From Diphasiastrum complanatum (taxonomy: Eukaryota; Streptophyta; Lycopodiopsida; Lycopodiales; Lycopodiaceae), in assembly GCA_029204225.1 (NCBI GenBank), contig CM055102.1, positions 20,569,192 to 20,633,191 on the forward strand: 64,000 nt of DNA, written 5' to 3'. This document shows positions 33,175 through 44,345 of this stretch, piece after piece (position 1 is the stretch's first letter; every line of letters begins with the position of its first letter). Below the pieces are notes generated by a model. It did not search any database. It had not been told where the DNA came from and saw nothing but the letters and a program-made list of their open reading frames with translations. The translations under genes were made by a program, and so were the position numbers.

Positions 33175-34439
33175 CGCGAGCAGAGCTCGTTCCGTACCTG
33201 TCGATCGATGACCTCCCTTATATATTGCTGATCTTTAGTAGAAACCTCTTAATGACTTCGGGTTGTAACTTTATTATGAGAAAATTAGTTGAAAACTTGC
33301 AAGCTCGACTAGACTTGGGGTTGGGATCCATAGGAGCGGTAACGTTCACGTACAATTTAAGGGCAGCGGCATTGTTCATTAAATCTGATGACCTGCACAG
33401 AACTGTTATGGACCGGTTGGATTATTGAAAGAAAACAGTTGTAGAATTTTTTTCTCAATTGTTGAAGCCCTATAAGTCCTTATTGCAGTTGAAATATGTC
33501 GCAGATCTTGGAAAAAAAGTGACTGGTCAATGGCAATCAGGACGCACCTTCCCTGTTTTTACCTGTTGAATGTGCAAGGTTGTCTAGGATGGGAGCTTTA
33601 CATTGGGAGTAAGGAGGGCGAGTTGGCAAGACACAAAATCCTGATATGGTCCATGGAACAGCAACCATTCAGCAGATGTCAAGATCAGAGTCCTTTCAAT
33701 GTAGAAATCTTCCTGATTAAAGCAAAGCATCTCCATAATTCCTGTAAGTTTCTAATACGTAGTTGAAACTTTATCTGAATTTCTAGTTTTATTCTGGCTC
33801 AACTTTGTCAGGCTGTATTCAGTGAACTTTGTCTCTAAATTTGTAATAGTTTGTACATCAATCATGAAATCTAGTCTCTACTTTGTCTTGTATTGGTATT
33901 TTAAGATACTGTTGAAGCAAAATTAATAAGGTAGGACAGGCAGCTCTCTCATCTCTTGTGCTCTCACGGTCTCTCATCTCGCGCTCTACTATCTCTCCTT
34001 CTGCTCATTAATGAGTAATAAGTATCTTTGAAGCAAAAGATATAAGGCAGGACAGACAACTGAAAATGCAAACCTGACTTTAAAAAGCTTTTACATCCTT
34101 GTATCCAATTATAAGTTTATATCATATCATAGTAAACTCCACCTATTGACAGGGAGTATTTTCAATTATTCTTACATTACAAGATCACGAATGTAGCCTC
34201 TCAACAAGAGGACACTGTTGAGCTTCTTTCAAAAATATATGAACTTAACTTGTAATGCATCCCAAACCAAAGTCATATGCGATGTTCTGTTTGCTCGTCC
34301 AAAAAATTTAATTTAAGTAAGATTGCACTTCTTAAGTGGTTCTATATTGCACTGATATCTTCTACCCTGTAATTTTATTAGCTTACCTTCATGTATTAGC
34401 TCAAATACATGTGGATGACTTTTACTCCAATCAATAAAC

Positions 34440-34494
<55 letters not shown>

Positions 34495-34646
34495 GAGGAG
34501 GTTAATCCATGCCTTCTTGTTAGCCACTTGTTATGCTAGTTAAAGCTTTTGTTCTTACTCTATGCTTTGATTTTATCTGCAGTTGCTCGATTGTTGTACA
34601 CATTTGCTTGGGAGCGATTTGCATGTTGTCATCTTCATTGGACAGG
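33175..34646 (+). pseudogene. Exon-like fragment of an unidentified spliced gene
   Basis: From about 33178 a coherent frame reads RAELVPYLSIDDLPYILLIF, then ENLQARLDLGLGSIGAVTFT and KSDDLHRTVMDRLDY before a TGA. It continues past the stop with TVVEFFSQLLKPYKSLLQLK. Another frame at 33530-33766 reads GELARHKILIWSMEQQPFSR, and CCTGTAAGT near 33739 looks like a splice donor. Near 34582 a TCTGCAG acceptor precedes a short frame (ARLLYTFAWERFACCHLHWT) ending in ACAG|GT at 34646. A (GA)n tract at 34441-34484 lies in the would-be intron. I do not recognise the protein, and stops suggest a pseudogene. Confidence 0.35.
34441..34494. repeat. (GA)n microsatellite with poly-G end
   Basis: A GA run of about 44 bases is followed by 10 G residues. 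Confidence 0.95.
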
Positions 34647-34814
34647 TCACTAGCAAAATACATCATTCATCGGAACTGAGAGAGATTTGAGCACATCATG
34701 GAGCCACTAGGTCAGGTCAAAATTTTTGAGCACATCATGGAGCTACTAAAATGTAAATTTTTTTTGAAACTGGCGAGAGAGCAAATGTTCTGCTCAAACT
34801 GTCTCTTCGGTTTT

Positions 34815-34880
34815 GTGTTTGCTCAAACTGCCCCCCAGACCCCCTGTTTCTCGGGGGCTACCGCCCCCCGATCCCCCTGT
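34815..34880. repeat. C-rich hairpin with repeated CCCCCTGTTTC
   Basis: CCCCCTGTTTC occurs twice, separated by TCGGGGGCTACCGCCCCCCGA, which can fold back on itself with eight or nine GC-rich pairs. No gene is linked to it. Confidence 0.6.
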
Positions 34881-35088
34881 TTCAGATTCCAAAAGAAGTA
34901 CACAATTCCCGCCAATCTAAGGAAGGCTCCTTCTAACTCTTTCTATCATTTTCTAACAAAAAACGGAATCAGTAGATCTGCAAACCATTGGCATCAGAAC
35001 ACCATTCAAAACTGATTTAGTTAGTATTAAACTCAAAAAAAAAAAAAGATTGGCCATTACTCCTTTTTCCACAAAAAAAAAAAAAAAA

Positions 35089-35165
35089 TTGCGATCCGAG
35101 TCGCGGATCGTTGACGTTCCGGATCGCACAATCCGGAACGTTTTTGCAGTGGATCGCGATCCGCT
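35089..35165. repeat. Three consecutive GATCC-based palindromes
   Basis: CGATCCG/CGGATCG (35092-35098 and 35104-35110), an 11-bp inverted repeat ACGTTCCGGAT/ATCCGGAACGT (35114-35124 and 35131-35141, 6-base loop) and a perfect 12-bp palindrome GGATCGCGATCC (35151-35162) lie within 75 bases, directly after a poly-A run. Confidence 0.85.
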
Positions 35166-35385
35166 ACAACACAGGTTATGTGTTTAAAGTGTACACACTG
35201 GTGTATTTATACACCATCCAAATGATGTCATTATCAGACAATAGGGTGTTAGAAAATATGGCCTACAACTAGAATGGATGAGACAGGTTGTTGACTAGTT
35301 GATTTTGCCCGTCTTTGGGGAGCTTTGTCTGAGTATCATGCCTTGGGCAATCAAGCTGGAAAACATTCAGCCTATATCTTTGCAT

Positions 35386-36093
35386 TTAAGACATAATGAT
35401 GAAGTGGTAATTGTGAATTGCATGTTTAGGCTTAGACATCTTATACGATGAAACTATGATGGAGGAGAGCCTTAAGAAGATCTTACTAAAAATGCATGAA
35501 TCTAAAATTTTGAATGCATCCCAAGCTAAGTTGCTTCGAAATGGGACAAAATGCAACATTCTGAAACACTGCATTTTGGAACTCAGGAACGTTGTTATAA
35601 AAAAAATGTAAATTTTTTATTAACAGCCCTTGAAGCCCCATATCCAGCCACACTCAGGATAATCAAGTTTAAATTGCTTTGTGCATCCATATTCAGTCTA
35701 GAACAATGCTTGGAAGAAGCAAACAATGCATGCTCTACTACCCGTTGAGTCAAAAATGGTGGAGCTGACAAATCTTCAAAGTGCAAGCCAAGGACTCTAG
35801 GATGATGCCCAAACATCAATAACAAAAAATGAAATGTTTGTAGGAATTCCACCCACATATTTTGATATTCAACTCCATAATGTGCGGATGGACTATCTTC
35901 TACAACATTGACCTGAGAAATCATTGGCCTCACATGCATGAATACGTGTCCCAAAACACTTTTCTAGATTTTTCAAAAGAGTAGACCAACAAGCTGAATT
36001 CCTGTCACTTCTCCAAACATGAAAGACAAACTTGGCTATGACAAATGCTAGAGCTAAAGCAAAGCTGATTGGCTCTTTTCCATTCACATGCAA
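35386..36093 (-). pseudogene. Exon-like frames of an unidentified gene
   Basis: Minus-strand frames at 35893-36093 (VIAKFVFHVWRSDRNSACWS), 35595-35954 (NMWVEFLQTFHFLLLMFGHH, then FLTQRVVEHALFASSKHCSR) and 35386-35574 (NLAWDAFKILDSCIFSKIFL) have natural-looking residue use and lie in order. Stops and frame changes separate them. They could be exons or a decayed gene. I recognise no family. Confidence 0.3.
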
Positions 36094-36305
36094 GAAATAT
36101 GAATGTGCAGCTTATGTAAAAGATTATCTTTTATTGTATCCCTATGCCATGTTAGACATTGTCTATTTTTGTCTAACATGGGAGAGAGATATAATGAAAG
36201 AAAATTTTTATAAGTTTCTTAAGGTAGATCATTCAGACAAAGAAGATGATATTCATTGTTAATAGCTTGAAATTACATACTTGTAATTAGAATGAGAAAT
36301 AAAGT
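36094..36305. other. Short spacer
   Basis: AT-rich sequence. TGTTAGACATTGTCTATTTTTGTC-like words form a loose inverted repeat near 36150-36177 (CATGTTAGACA / TGTCTAACATG). No gene. Confidence 0.4.
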
Positions 36306-36800
36306 TTGCTAGTGGAAGTACATAATGGCCGCATTCTTGGCCATATAGTATCAAGACACGGAATCGTCACAGACCTGTCAAAGATAAGGATCATTGTTGA
36401 TCTGCCACCACCAGGAATGATCTGTGGAGTCTATATTTTCATGGGTCATGCTAGCTGCAATCGGATCTTCATTTTAGACTTTGTGAAGTTAGCACGACCA
36501 ATCTACAAGCTCACAACAGAACCACATTGGACGTAGGAAGCCCTACAAGTTTTCCAGAAATTTAAAGATGCACTGATACATATTAGCATCGATATTAAGA
36601 CCACCCAATTGGTCCATCGAGTTCCATGTGCATACGGACGCATCAAAATATGCAGTGGGAGCAGTCTTAACCCAACTAGGAGAACACAAAAAGGATTTTC
36701 CAATCCGGTTTGCTAGCTGACAGCTTAGTGATTCAGAGATAAACTATTCGACACAGAGCGGGAGGCACTGGCTATGATTTATGCGCTTAAGAAATTTGGC
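36306..36800 (+). pseudogene. Ty3/gypsy RT C-terminus and RNase H fragment
   Basis: The first frame reads GRILGHIVSRHGIVTDLSKI, IVDLPPP, FMGHASCNRIFILDFVKLAR and PIYKLTTEPHW, matching the end of gypsy RT (GHxVSxxGI...FLGxxxYYRRFI...PLxxLTK). After a stop near 36536 and frameshifts it continues as DASKYAVGAVLTQLGEHKKD, FPIRF, then DSEINYS and EALAMIYALKKF, the canonical gypsy RNase H. It is unlinked to the minus-strand gypsy units and carries the normal RNase H catalytic Asp. Confidence 0.85.
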
Positions 36801-37159
36801 ATCATTCAAGGGAGACCCAACAAGATCCAAGTGAGGTCTAGATCTAGATAGAATCCAAAGAATAGTAGATCATCAGATAAACAACAATCAGCCTCCAACC
36901 TTGCAAATCAGAGACAACGATTTTGAGAAAAAATAGCAAAGAGGCAAAAAGCACTTAAACCGATGGATCAGCTACCAATTGTCCATCATAATTCTTGAGG
37001 AATTCTCCATAGTCAGATTTGACCTAGATGCAATGGTATACCAGTCTACAAGAGCTATGGATCAGAGAATCTCAATATCTCACCAAAAAACACCAAAAAG
37101 AACACTTTTTTCATGATTTTTTGAGATCCCTTGAGAACTAACTCTTGAGAATTTGTTAG
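36801..37159. other. No recognisable gene
   Basis: This may be the tail of the gypsy remnant. AGATCTAGATCTAGATAG-like short repeats are at 36836-36852. Nothing else is supported. Confidence 0.4.
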
Positions 37160-37660
37160 TCACTACATCTAACTCAGATACATCTATTAAAATATCTGTG
37201 AAAGCTACTAATGGAAAAGTCATCAAATTTGAGTGTCTGCGAGGGTCTAGAGAATCAGAAACTAAGGAACCTTCGCAGGGCATCAAGATCTGCAAACCAA
37301 CCTTCGTAGAGGGCATACATGGAATCAAAGCAGTGAAATTAGCCTACCTACATGGTCTAATCTTGAAAATCCGACATCTGGAGAAAGTTGTGCGAGAGTT
37401 CACCTTCTACGAGGGTTAAACCTTCTCAGACAGGCAAAACCTTCGCAGGACAATCAAATCACCTTCTGAACCTTCGCAGACTTTATTGACGTCTTAGAAT
37501 ATTGTGACGAAGGTCCCTACAAAATTTTGGTTGGACGTGAACTGGGGAAAATGTACTTCTCCTAATACGCACTCTAATTTTCGCTATATAAGAGAGAAAT
37601 TCGAGTCATTTGGCACTTCATTCAACGAAGCTTTGCCGAAAAATACACTGAATTTTCAAC
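37160..37660 (+). promoter_or_regulatory. Putative LTR-like promoter with iterated ACCTTCGCAG words and TATA box
   Basis: ACCTTCGCAGG or close variants occur about six times between 37268 and 37480 (near 37269, 37301, 37401, 37422, 37438 and 37473). TATATAAG at 37585-37592 is a good TATA box about 290 bases upstream of the ATG at 37876. The arrangement of repeated upstream words, TATA box, leader and ORF fits a retroelement promoter driving the broken ORF. No second copy of this segment is in the window, so LTR status is not shown. Confidence 0.45.
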
Positions 37661-37875
37661 GTTATTAGATTGCGACGAAATTTCTCACCAGCCTTCATCA
37701 GCTCTCACAGCCACCGGTTACACACTCAGTGCCACCATTTTCACCTTCGTTCTCACAATTTCCACCTTTTCGTAGTTTTTTAAGCCTTTAGCCCACGTCT
37801 TTTCTTCTTTCTTGAGTGCCTTTTCACCTTTTTTCCATCTCCGTCGCTAACGCACTTTTTTGACCATCTGACATC

Positions 37876-40800
37876 ATGACTTTGTCTTCCTCTACTGACG
37901 ATACTGGCACGAAGCAGGATATCCAATGTGAGATACCTACTGCCACCCAGATATGGGCCCTGCCATCTGATTCCTTGGTAACCCCTTGGCTTCAGGCCGC
38001 TGGCCCCCTTCTTGAAGTAACGGGCTTTTTTCCAGTGCTCTTCTCTTCTAACATTAACATGGATCTAGCTCTCCATGCTTACGCCATGTGGGAAGCGCCG
38101 AAGTCGCATTTCCACATCTTGTACTAGGGTACCACATACAAGGTACGCATCAACTTTAACTCTATGGTCACCGTTGGCATTGTGTCCGGTGATCGCCAAC
38201 CAATCTCCCATCGCCAAGCTAAACACCTCATCCAACCCTACGTCACGCCTACCACTCCTAAGCTCTCGGTCAAAACTAACAACGGTTATTTGATTGAGGC
38301 TATCAATGATCCCATAATACAAGTTGTCGCTTACTTGTTGAACAACTTCTTGGTTGTGTCGACTTTTCGCAAGGAACGCATTCAGTCCATGTTGTTGAGC
38401 CAAATTGTGGAATCATTCAAAGAATTTTTGAGCTCCTCGGTTGTGCCATATGACTGGCATACCTCCCTTATGCATGAACTATCCATCGCCATCAAGCCTA
38501 ACACGTGCGAGAGCATCATCGCCGGCCCACTACTCTGTTACTTCACATGTGCACTCCTTGAATAGAAGGTTTGGGAGTTTAACCGTTCCATCGTCCTATC
38601 TGCTATTGTTCCACATACTAACCTTGTTCCACCCTTGGTTGCATCCACCTCCCAACATCCAGTAGTTACTGACAAAATGGCCAGCAAACGCATGTGTGGT
38701 GCTGCCTCCTCTTCATCTAGCCCTCCTAACACCCGACAACGCATAGCCCCCACACAACCTGAATCCACGTCTTCTACCACCACTTCGGTTTCGCCAGTTT
38801 CTATCTCCACCACTTCTACTTTTATCGCTCCGATCCCTCCATCCTCATCCGCTGTTCTCGCTTCCTCCACACCTTCCATTTACATTTCTTCTTCCATCCC
38901 TCCTGTCATTTCCATTCCATTCACACAAATAAACTCGGAGGACTCGCAAATCTCACCTAACACCCTCCACTACTAGATGAGCCTCTTTGATAACTCTTCT
39001 CCGGCACACATCTCTATTCTCGACACCACCATGCAGTTTCCTTCCATCCCCCATGTTCACTCATTTGAGCAACCCATCCTCACGCCTCTCACCACCACCG
39101 CCGCTCCTCTCACACCTCCCTCCGCTTCATTCCAACAGGGTGCCAAGGGCAATAAACCATTGCGTGATGACGCATTTGTTCAAACCACATACATCAGATC
39201 CCCTCAGCGCGTTGATCTCAAACAGCTGGAGGATATGGACGAGGCCGAAAAGCACGTTGAAGATGATGTGGCTGTAGATATGCAGATACTTCCACCGTCG
39301 CAGCAGCCATAATCCGCACAACAACCCATACCGGCAGTCCCTATAGATCTATACTCGGTGCACCAAATTTTGGGCACTTTTGTCCAGGAGGCGATTGCGA
39401 CCAGAAAAGCAATAATGGATGTTTGGATAGTCAAATTGGCAACAGACAATACGAAGCTGCGAGCGGATTTCACCAAACTCCCTCTCTAAAGCAGCCACGG
39501 ACGCCTTAGCCAAAGTCCAAGAGCTCCAGCAAAAAGCAGCGCAAAGGCTAGCCCCCCTCCAGGCACAATTGCTAATCTACGAAATAGAGAACGCGTGCCT
39601 GTGAGTAGAGGTGAAAGCACTCCAAGCAGAGAAGGCCGCATGGTTATCCCAATCAATACCTGTGGATAGGCCACTCCCCCAAGCCGAGATGGACCTCTAT
39701 AGGCAACAGGTGCAGATCTACACTCGAACCCTGAACAACTACCAGACCGAGTTAGATAGATATTGTGTAAGTGCCAACCAAGAGCTCAGCTAGGCAAAGA
39801 GCGCACTCAAGGCGTGCCAAAATCTCATGGCACAGAAACCACAACCGACCCCAGTGGTGATTCCAATGCCACCCACTTATGATGTTGTGCAGGCTAGTCA
39901 GAGCCAAGATCAAGGAAAAGCAGCAATGGGGTCCAATACACATGACCAAGGGCAAGATACGGGCCTCAATAATACGCAAATGGCTGATCAGAGCCAAGCA
40001 CCAGCTTCTTCATCTCAAGGCTCGAGGTCAATTTCTGCCAGCCATGTATTCAGAAGGCCAAAATCGGTAGAGGACAAAATCAACGCCTACCTGGTCTAGT
40101 ATCCATATGAAAGCTCACGCGGCGGCTGGCAGCTACCAGTCACAATAAAAAACGTCAAAGGCAACGAGCTCGACTTCATTCCAGCCTTGGCCTCTCAACC
40201 AGAATGGCGCCAAAAGCTGTTCGAATGCAACCCTACGGCCATCAGGGCATATTTGACGAGTCCAAGACAACTACGGGTCAATGTCCACTACGTTTTTAAC
40301 TCACATAGATCAAAATGGGCGCAATACAACACTCCAATGTACCAGATCACCATTGAGACACTGAATTGGCTGAAAATTCATTTCGAGTACGAGTGGAAGA
40401 TGGACGTAGATGCCAAGTGGGATCTAGTCCAGTTTTCTAAAGAGTACATAAATTGTCCTGATCCAACAGTCCACGCGGCCGCACAATACGCCCGGGACTT
40501 AGAATACTTGTGGGCGTCATCACCAAATGGGACAACTTCCTCTCATCTATTTGTTTTGACCCGAACACGGCCCTGGCATCACAAAACGTGGAAGACCAAC
40601 TGCCAGTGGCTCAAGTGTACTATAGAGCGGCCTCCTCGGCGATCCGTAACAATCAGGATTATAAGCCTGGATTGAGCAGCATTGGCTCGCATGTTGGAAA
40701 TTGAACCCACAGTTGTCTCCTTGGAATCACTACTTAGACAGTCAAATTATTTGAAGAACGTCTACAACACGCTTCCGGTTGATCTCCAGCAAAGGGTAGC

Positions 40801-40890
40801 CAATCCTGTCATAATTTCAAGTTCAGATGTTAAGTTAAATTACTTGAATTCATTGAAGACTTGGCCATCTTCAAGGACTTCCAAGAACTA
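37876..40890 (+). pseudogene. Large broken ORF (about 1000 codons) of unknown transposon-like type
   Basis: Beginning at ATG 37876, one phase runs with stops near 38125, 38563, 38974 and 39310 (TAG, TAG, TAG, TAA). The phase shifts near 39490 and runs with stops near 39602, 39791 and 40097 (TGA, TAG, TAG) to about 40530. Short phase changes then lead to a final stop near 40888. All these stops can be explained by single C-to-T or G-to-A changes of Gln, Arg or Trp codons. The N-terminal third is mixed alpha/beta (YKVRINFNSMVTVGIVSGDR). A Ser/Pro/Thr-rich region follows (38650-39120), then a coiled-coil-like Ala/Gln/Leu stretch (39490-39810), then an alpha-helical end (QPEWRQKLFECNPTAIRAYL). 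No pol motif is seen. It may be a gag-like first ORF of an undescribed element. Confidence 0.5.
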
Positions 40891-40927
40891 GCATTTGGAA
40901 CAAGTTTGCAGATTGACATTACTTTTT

Positions 40928-41320
40928 CTATAGTCTGTATAAATACTCTAAGTCTCGCAAGAGTCTGCAAAAATACTCTAAGTGTCACTACAGTCTGCAT
41001 AAATGAACTATCTTTTACATAATGTCGACTTTTTCTCGAAAAATAATAGTGTCGGTTTTTTCCAAAAAGCGACAGAGTGTCGGCTTTTCCCAAAAAGGCG
41101 ACACTGCAGCATAGTTCACAAATTCAAGTTTTTGCAACAGTGTCGGCTTTTTCGCATTTTTCCGAAATGCGACAGTGTCAACTTTTTGCAACAGTGTCGT
41201 CTTTTTCCAAAAAGTGACACACTTCTTCCTTTCAACTATTTTGAAAAAGTTAACTTGTTTTAAGGGCATTGTCGGCTTTTTAAGGATAGTGTCGTCTTTT
41301 TAAGGGCACTGTTGAACATG
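40928..41320. repeat. Direct repeats followed by an array of TGTCG...CGACA stem-loops
   Basis: AGTCTG(C/T)A(T/A)AAATACTCTAAGT recurs near 40931, 40968 and 40991. Then come near-palindromic units GTGTCGGTTTTTT-CC-AAAAAGCGACA (41049-41074), GTGTCGGCTTTT...AAAAAGGCGACAC (41077-41104), one with a longer loop (41138-41178) and GTGTCGTCTTTTT...AAAAAGTGACAC (41193-41220). Half-sites lie near 41270 and 41290. Confidence 0.85.
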
Positions 41321-41324
41321 GTAT

Positions 41325-42655
41325 TAGAAGACAGTTCACCACTTCCTATTCACCTCAATAGAACGGGATTGCAGAAAGGAAGAATCAAACACTTCTCAAC
41401 TCAACCAAATCCGTGATATATCAAGCACACCTACCGACAAAGTTCTAGGCAGAAGCTACTGCCATAGCCTGTTACTTACAGAACAGATCCAGCACCAAAG
41501 TCGTCAACAACAAAACTCCTTATGAAGTTTGGCATGGACACAAGCCTAGTGTCAGCCATTTAAAAATCTTTGGTTGTAGTTTTGTTCACATTCCTAAACA
41601 GCTTAGAAAGAAGCTGGATCATAAGACAAAAATGGTATTTTCATTGGCTATCTTGATGAACATAAAGCTTATAAAGTTTATGATCCATCCACCAATGTAG
41701 TATTTGTCTCCAGGGATGTAATATTTCAAGAACATACATACTATGATTTCAAACAGCCATCGATAAACGATCCTATGTCATTTCATCCTATTTTACATAG
41801 CATGGATTCTTCCAACGTTGATGTTCCTTCTACAGAACCTGCAGCTACAACTATAGAAGCCGAGCAGCCGACAGTACCTGTCTGATCAGACCAAGCTAGC
41901 TTAATCTGGAGAAATTCAAGAAGAAGCATCATCACATCCTGGTCAACCAAACGTCTGTAGATCCTCACGGACTCGGACAGTTCCTGAGAGGTATACACCT
42001 CAATCATTCTGGACTTCATCAGAAAAACCAGAGAGCCTAGCCAAAGCAATTAACTCCAAGGATGCTGTGAAGTGGCAAGAAGCTATGGAAAGCGAGTACG
42101 AATCACTTTTGACGAACCAGACCTGGACACTAGTCGACTTCCCCACTCACAAGAGAGTTATCAACAACAAGTGGATCTTCAAGAAGAAGATTAACTTTGA
42201 TGCTTCCATTGCTAAAGCACGGCTGGTGGCTAAAGGATTCACTCAAGTCCAAGGAGTGGATTATCAAGAAATTTTCAGTCATGTCATCAAAATACAGTCA
42301 ATCAAGATTCTAATTGTGTTAGCAGCCGCAGAAGACCTCGAAATACACCAAATGGATGTCAAGACAACATTTCTCAGTGGCAACGTCAAAGATGAACTGT
42401 ATACCTTCCAACCGAAAGAATTCGAAGTCAAACGCCAAGAGCACAAAGTGTGCAAGCTGCACAAAGCAATCTATGGTTTGAAACAGGCCGCAAGAGCATG
42501 GGTCGATAGAATCAACTCTTATCTCATTCAATTGGGATTTGCAAATAATTCAGCTAACTGTAATGTTTATTTGAAGCATATAGGCACCAATTTAGTTCAC
42601 GTATCTCTTTACGTAGATGATGCGATCATGAAGCACACATCGACCACCTTGACAT
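41325..42655 (+). pseudogene. Copia integrase C-part and reverse transcriptase
   Basis: The sequence opens inside the integrase (TTSYSP, stop, NGIAERKN with the catalytic Glu) and continues with TPYEVWHGHKPSVSHLKIFG. The RT frame (42067-42657) is open: WQEAMESEYESLLTNQTWTL, KARLVAKGFTQVQGVDYQEI, QMDVKTTFLSG, IYGLKQAARAWVDRINSYLI and SLYVDDAIM with the YVDD catalytic pair. RNase H is missing after 42655. A primer-binding-like TGGTATTAGAAGA lies immediately upstream (41319-41331), so sequence that should be kilobases downstream of it lies right beside it. That indicates an internal deletion. Confidence 0.88.
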
Positions 42656-42659
42656 GAAC

Positions 42660-44015
42660 ATCTCATCATGCCAAATGCCAATCGGTCGCACAATAGACTG
42701 ATCAACTAATTTGATGCTAAAAGACATTGAGTCCATCCCTTTTGAATTAGGAAAAAAGTCTGAAACAATTTCATTTCTATCCTATACCTGGGTTGAATCA
42801 CCGATATACAATAATCATCTACTAGTATGAAAAGATAGTACTAGTATGATCTTTTGCATACAATTCACCATAGTATTCAACCAGAAAATGAAATCAATTT
42901 TTTATTTTGATCAATTCCTATCAATTACAAATTTTTCAATAATATTGGACTGGTTTTTTTTTTTATTGACTGGTTTGGCATTACTCAGTCAATATTAACA
43001 AAAAATTATCAAAACGTCATAATATCAAAATTACATGAATGGAAATCCTACCCATAGGACTTCAGTAACTCTTAAACTGCAGACAAAAGTCTCTAATAAG
43101 CTTGATGAAAAAAGTGTGAATCTTTTTTATGAAGAGGAGCTATATGTTTTAATGGTTTAAATATGTGTGGATGTGAACCTTTTGAAATGCTTGCACCATC
43201 ACGCGAAAACACTCGCACCGTTACTTCTTCATTAGTTTGAAATAATTAGTAAGAGAAGTGTTATTCCATGGAATAATTTGAGTAGTAGAATGATCGAGAT
43301 GGGACAATTGCATTGAATTACTTAAAATGGTTTGAAAGTTTTGAGACACATGCACTACACCTCACCCATACCCATCACTTTGAAGTGAGCCCTTAGAGCC
43401 ATATAAGCAAGGTAGAGGAGAACCCAACAGATGTGAACACTATAAATGTTAGATGAAAAACTGATGCTTCAAATATCACGTTACCCATATACCACAAAAA
43501 CTTTGCAAATAAATCTATCATCCTTGATGGTGGGTCTGAAGTGAATATCATTTCGTCTGCATTGTATGAAAGAAAATTACTAGCATTAGAGAAAGTTTGA
43601 GTTTGAAGAGGGCCTCTAAAAAAAATGTCTTCTTTTTTTCTCATTTGTGTTCCCATGTGGACCAATAGAATCTTTGGTATGAGCCAGTTTAAAGAATTAC
43701 TATGAGAGAGAGAGAGAGAGAGAGAGAGATATTAGCAAGCAAAATTCATGAAAGATGAAAAAGAAATCATTCATTAGTGAAGCCGCAATAATACACTGAT
43801 ACATATGTTGCCTTCTCAGATCAATATGAAAACTAATAAAGCCATACTGATTTTACTTGTACTTTTGCAACCACCATAAACTTCCACTCTTTGATTTTGT
43901 ACATTTATTTATAAAGGGTCACAAATAATGCTTATTCAATATGGCGGCTAGAAATTCAAGTGCTGATTTAGAATTAATGAGCACTATATAAGTAGTAGAT
44001 ATTTGACATAGCAAC
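42660..44015. other. No recognised gene; short GA tract
   Basis: AT-rich sequence with a (GA)n run at 43704-43728. A 90-aa minus-strand frame (43393-43665) has ordinary composition (LFAKFLWYMGNVIFEASVFH) but no similarity that I recognise. Confidence 0.4.
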
Positions 44016-44019
44016 CTAT

Positions 44020-44345
44020 TTAGATATTAGTGTAAGAATTATCATTGGGGTAAGGTAGCTTGAGGGATTTATTAACCTTAGAAGGTCCATCAAATAATTG
44101 AGAAGAGGAGGGATTACCGTTATATAACACTAACTCTACTTTATCCATCATATAATCCTTGAAGGATGCAGTTGCAGCAATTTTACTCTTTTTTGTTTCA
44201 TCACCTGCACAAGTTTCAGTATCATTTTTGCAAGCATGGATTTTCATATCCGGTTCATTGGCCAAATCTAGAACCTCCTCGTGAGATGAACTTCCCATTT
44301 CAAAGTGCTCTGTCTCGCTTCTTTTTTTCATTCTCCTAATCACCT
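44020..44345 (-). pseudogene. Exon of a duplicated gene fragment (copy 1)
   Basis: The frame encodes an acidic/polar peptide (SSSHEEVLDLANEPDMKIHA, CKNDTETCAGDETKKSKIAA). On the minus strand the sequence just upstream, TTTCTCTGACAG|GTG, looks like a splice acceptor. The same exon is copied at 51582-51803 with 3' divergence. The peptide is not recognised. It could belong to a host gene carried by an element, or to an element gene. Confidence 0.35.

Noticed and set aside
37080-37328. 82-aa minus-strand frame
   Set aside because: It overlaps the iterated promoter-like words, has no similarity, and is not supported by neighbours.
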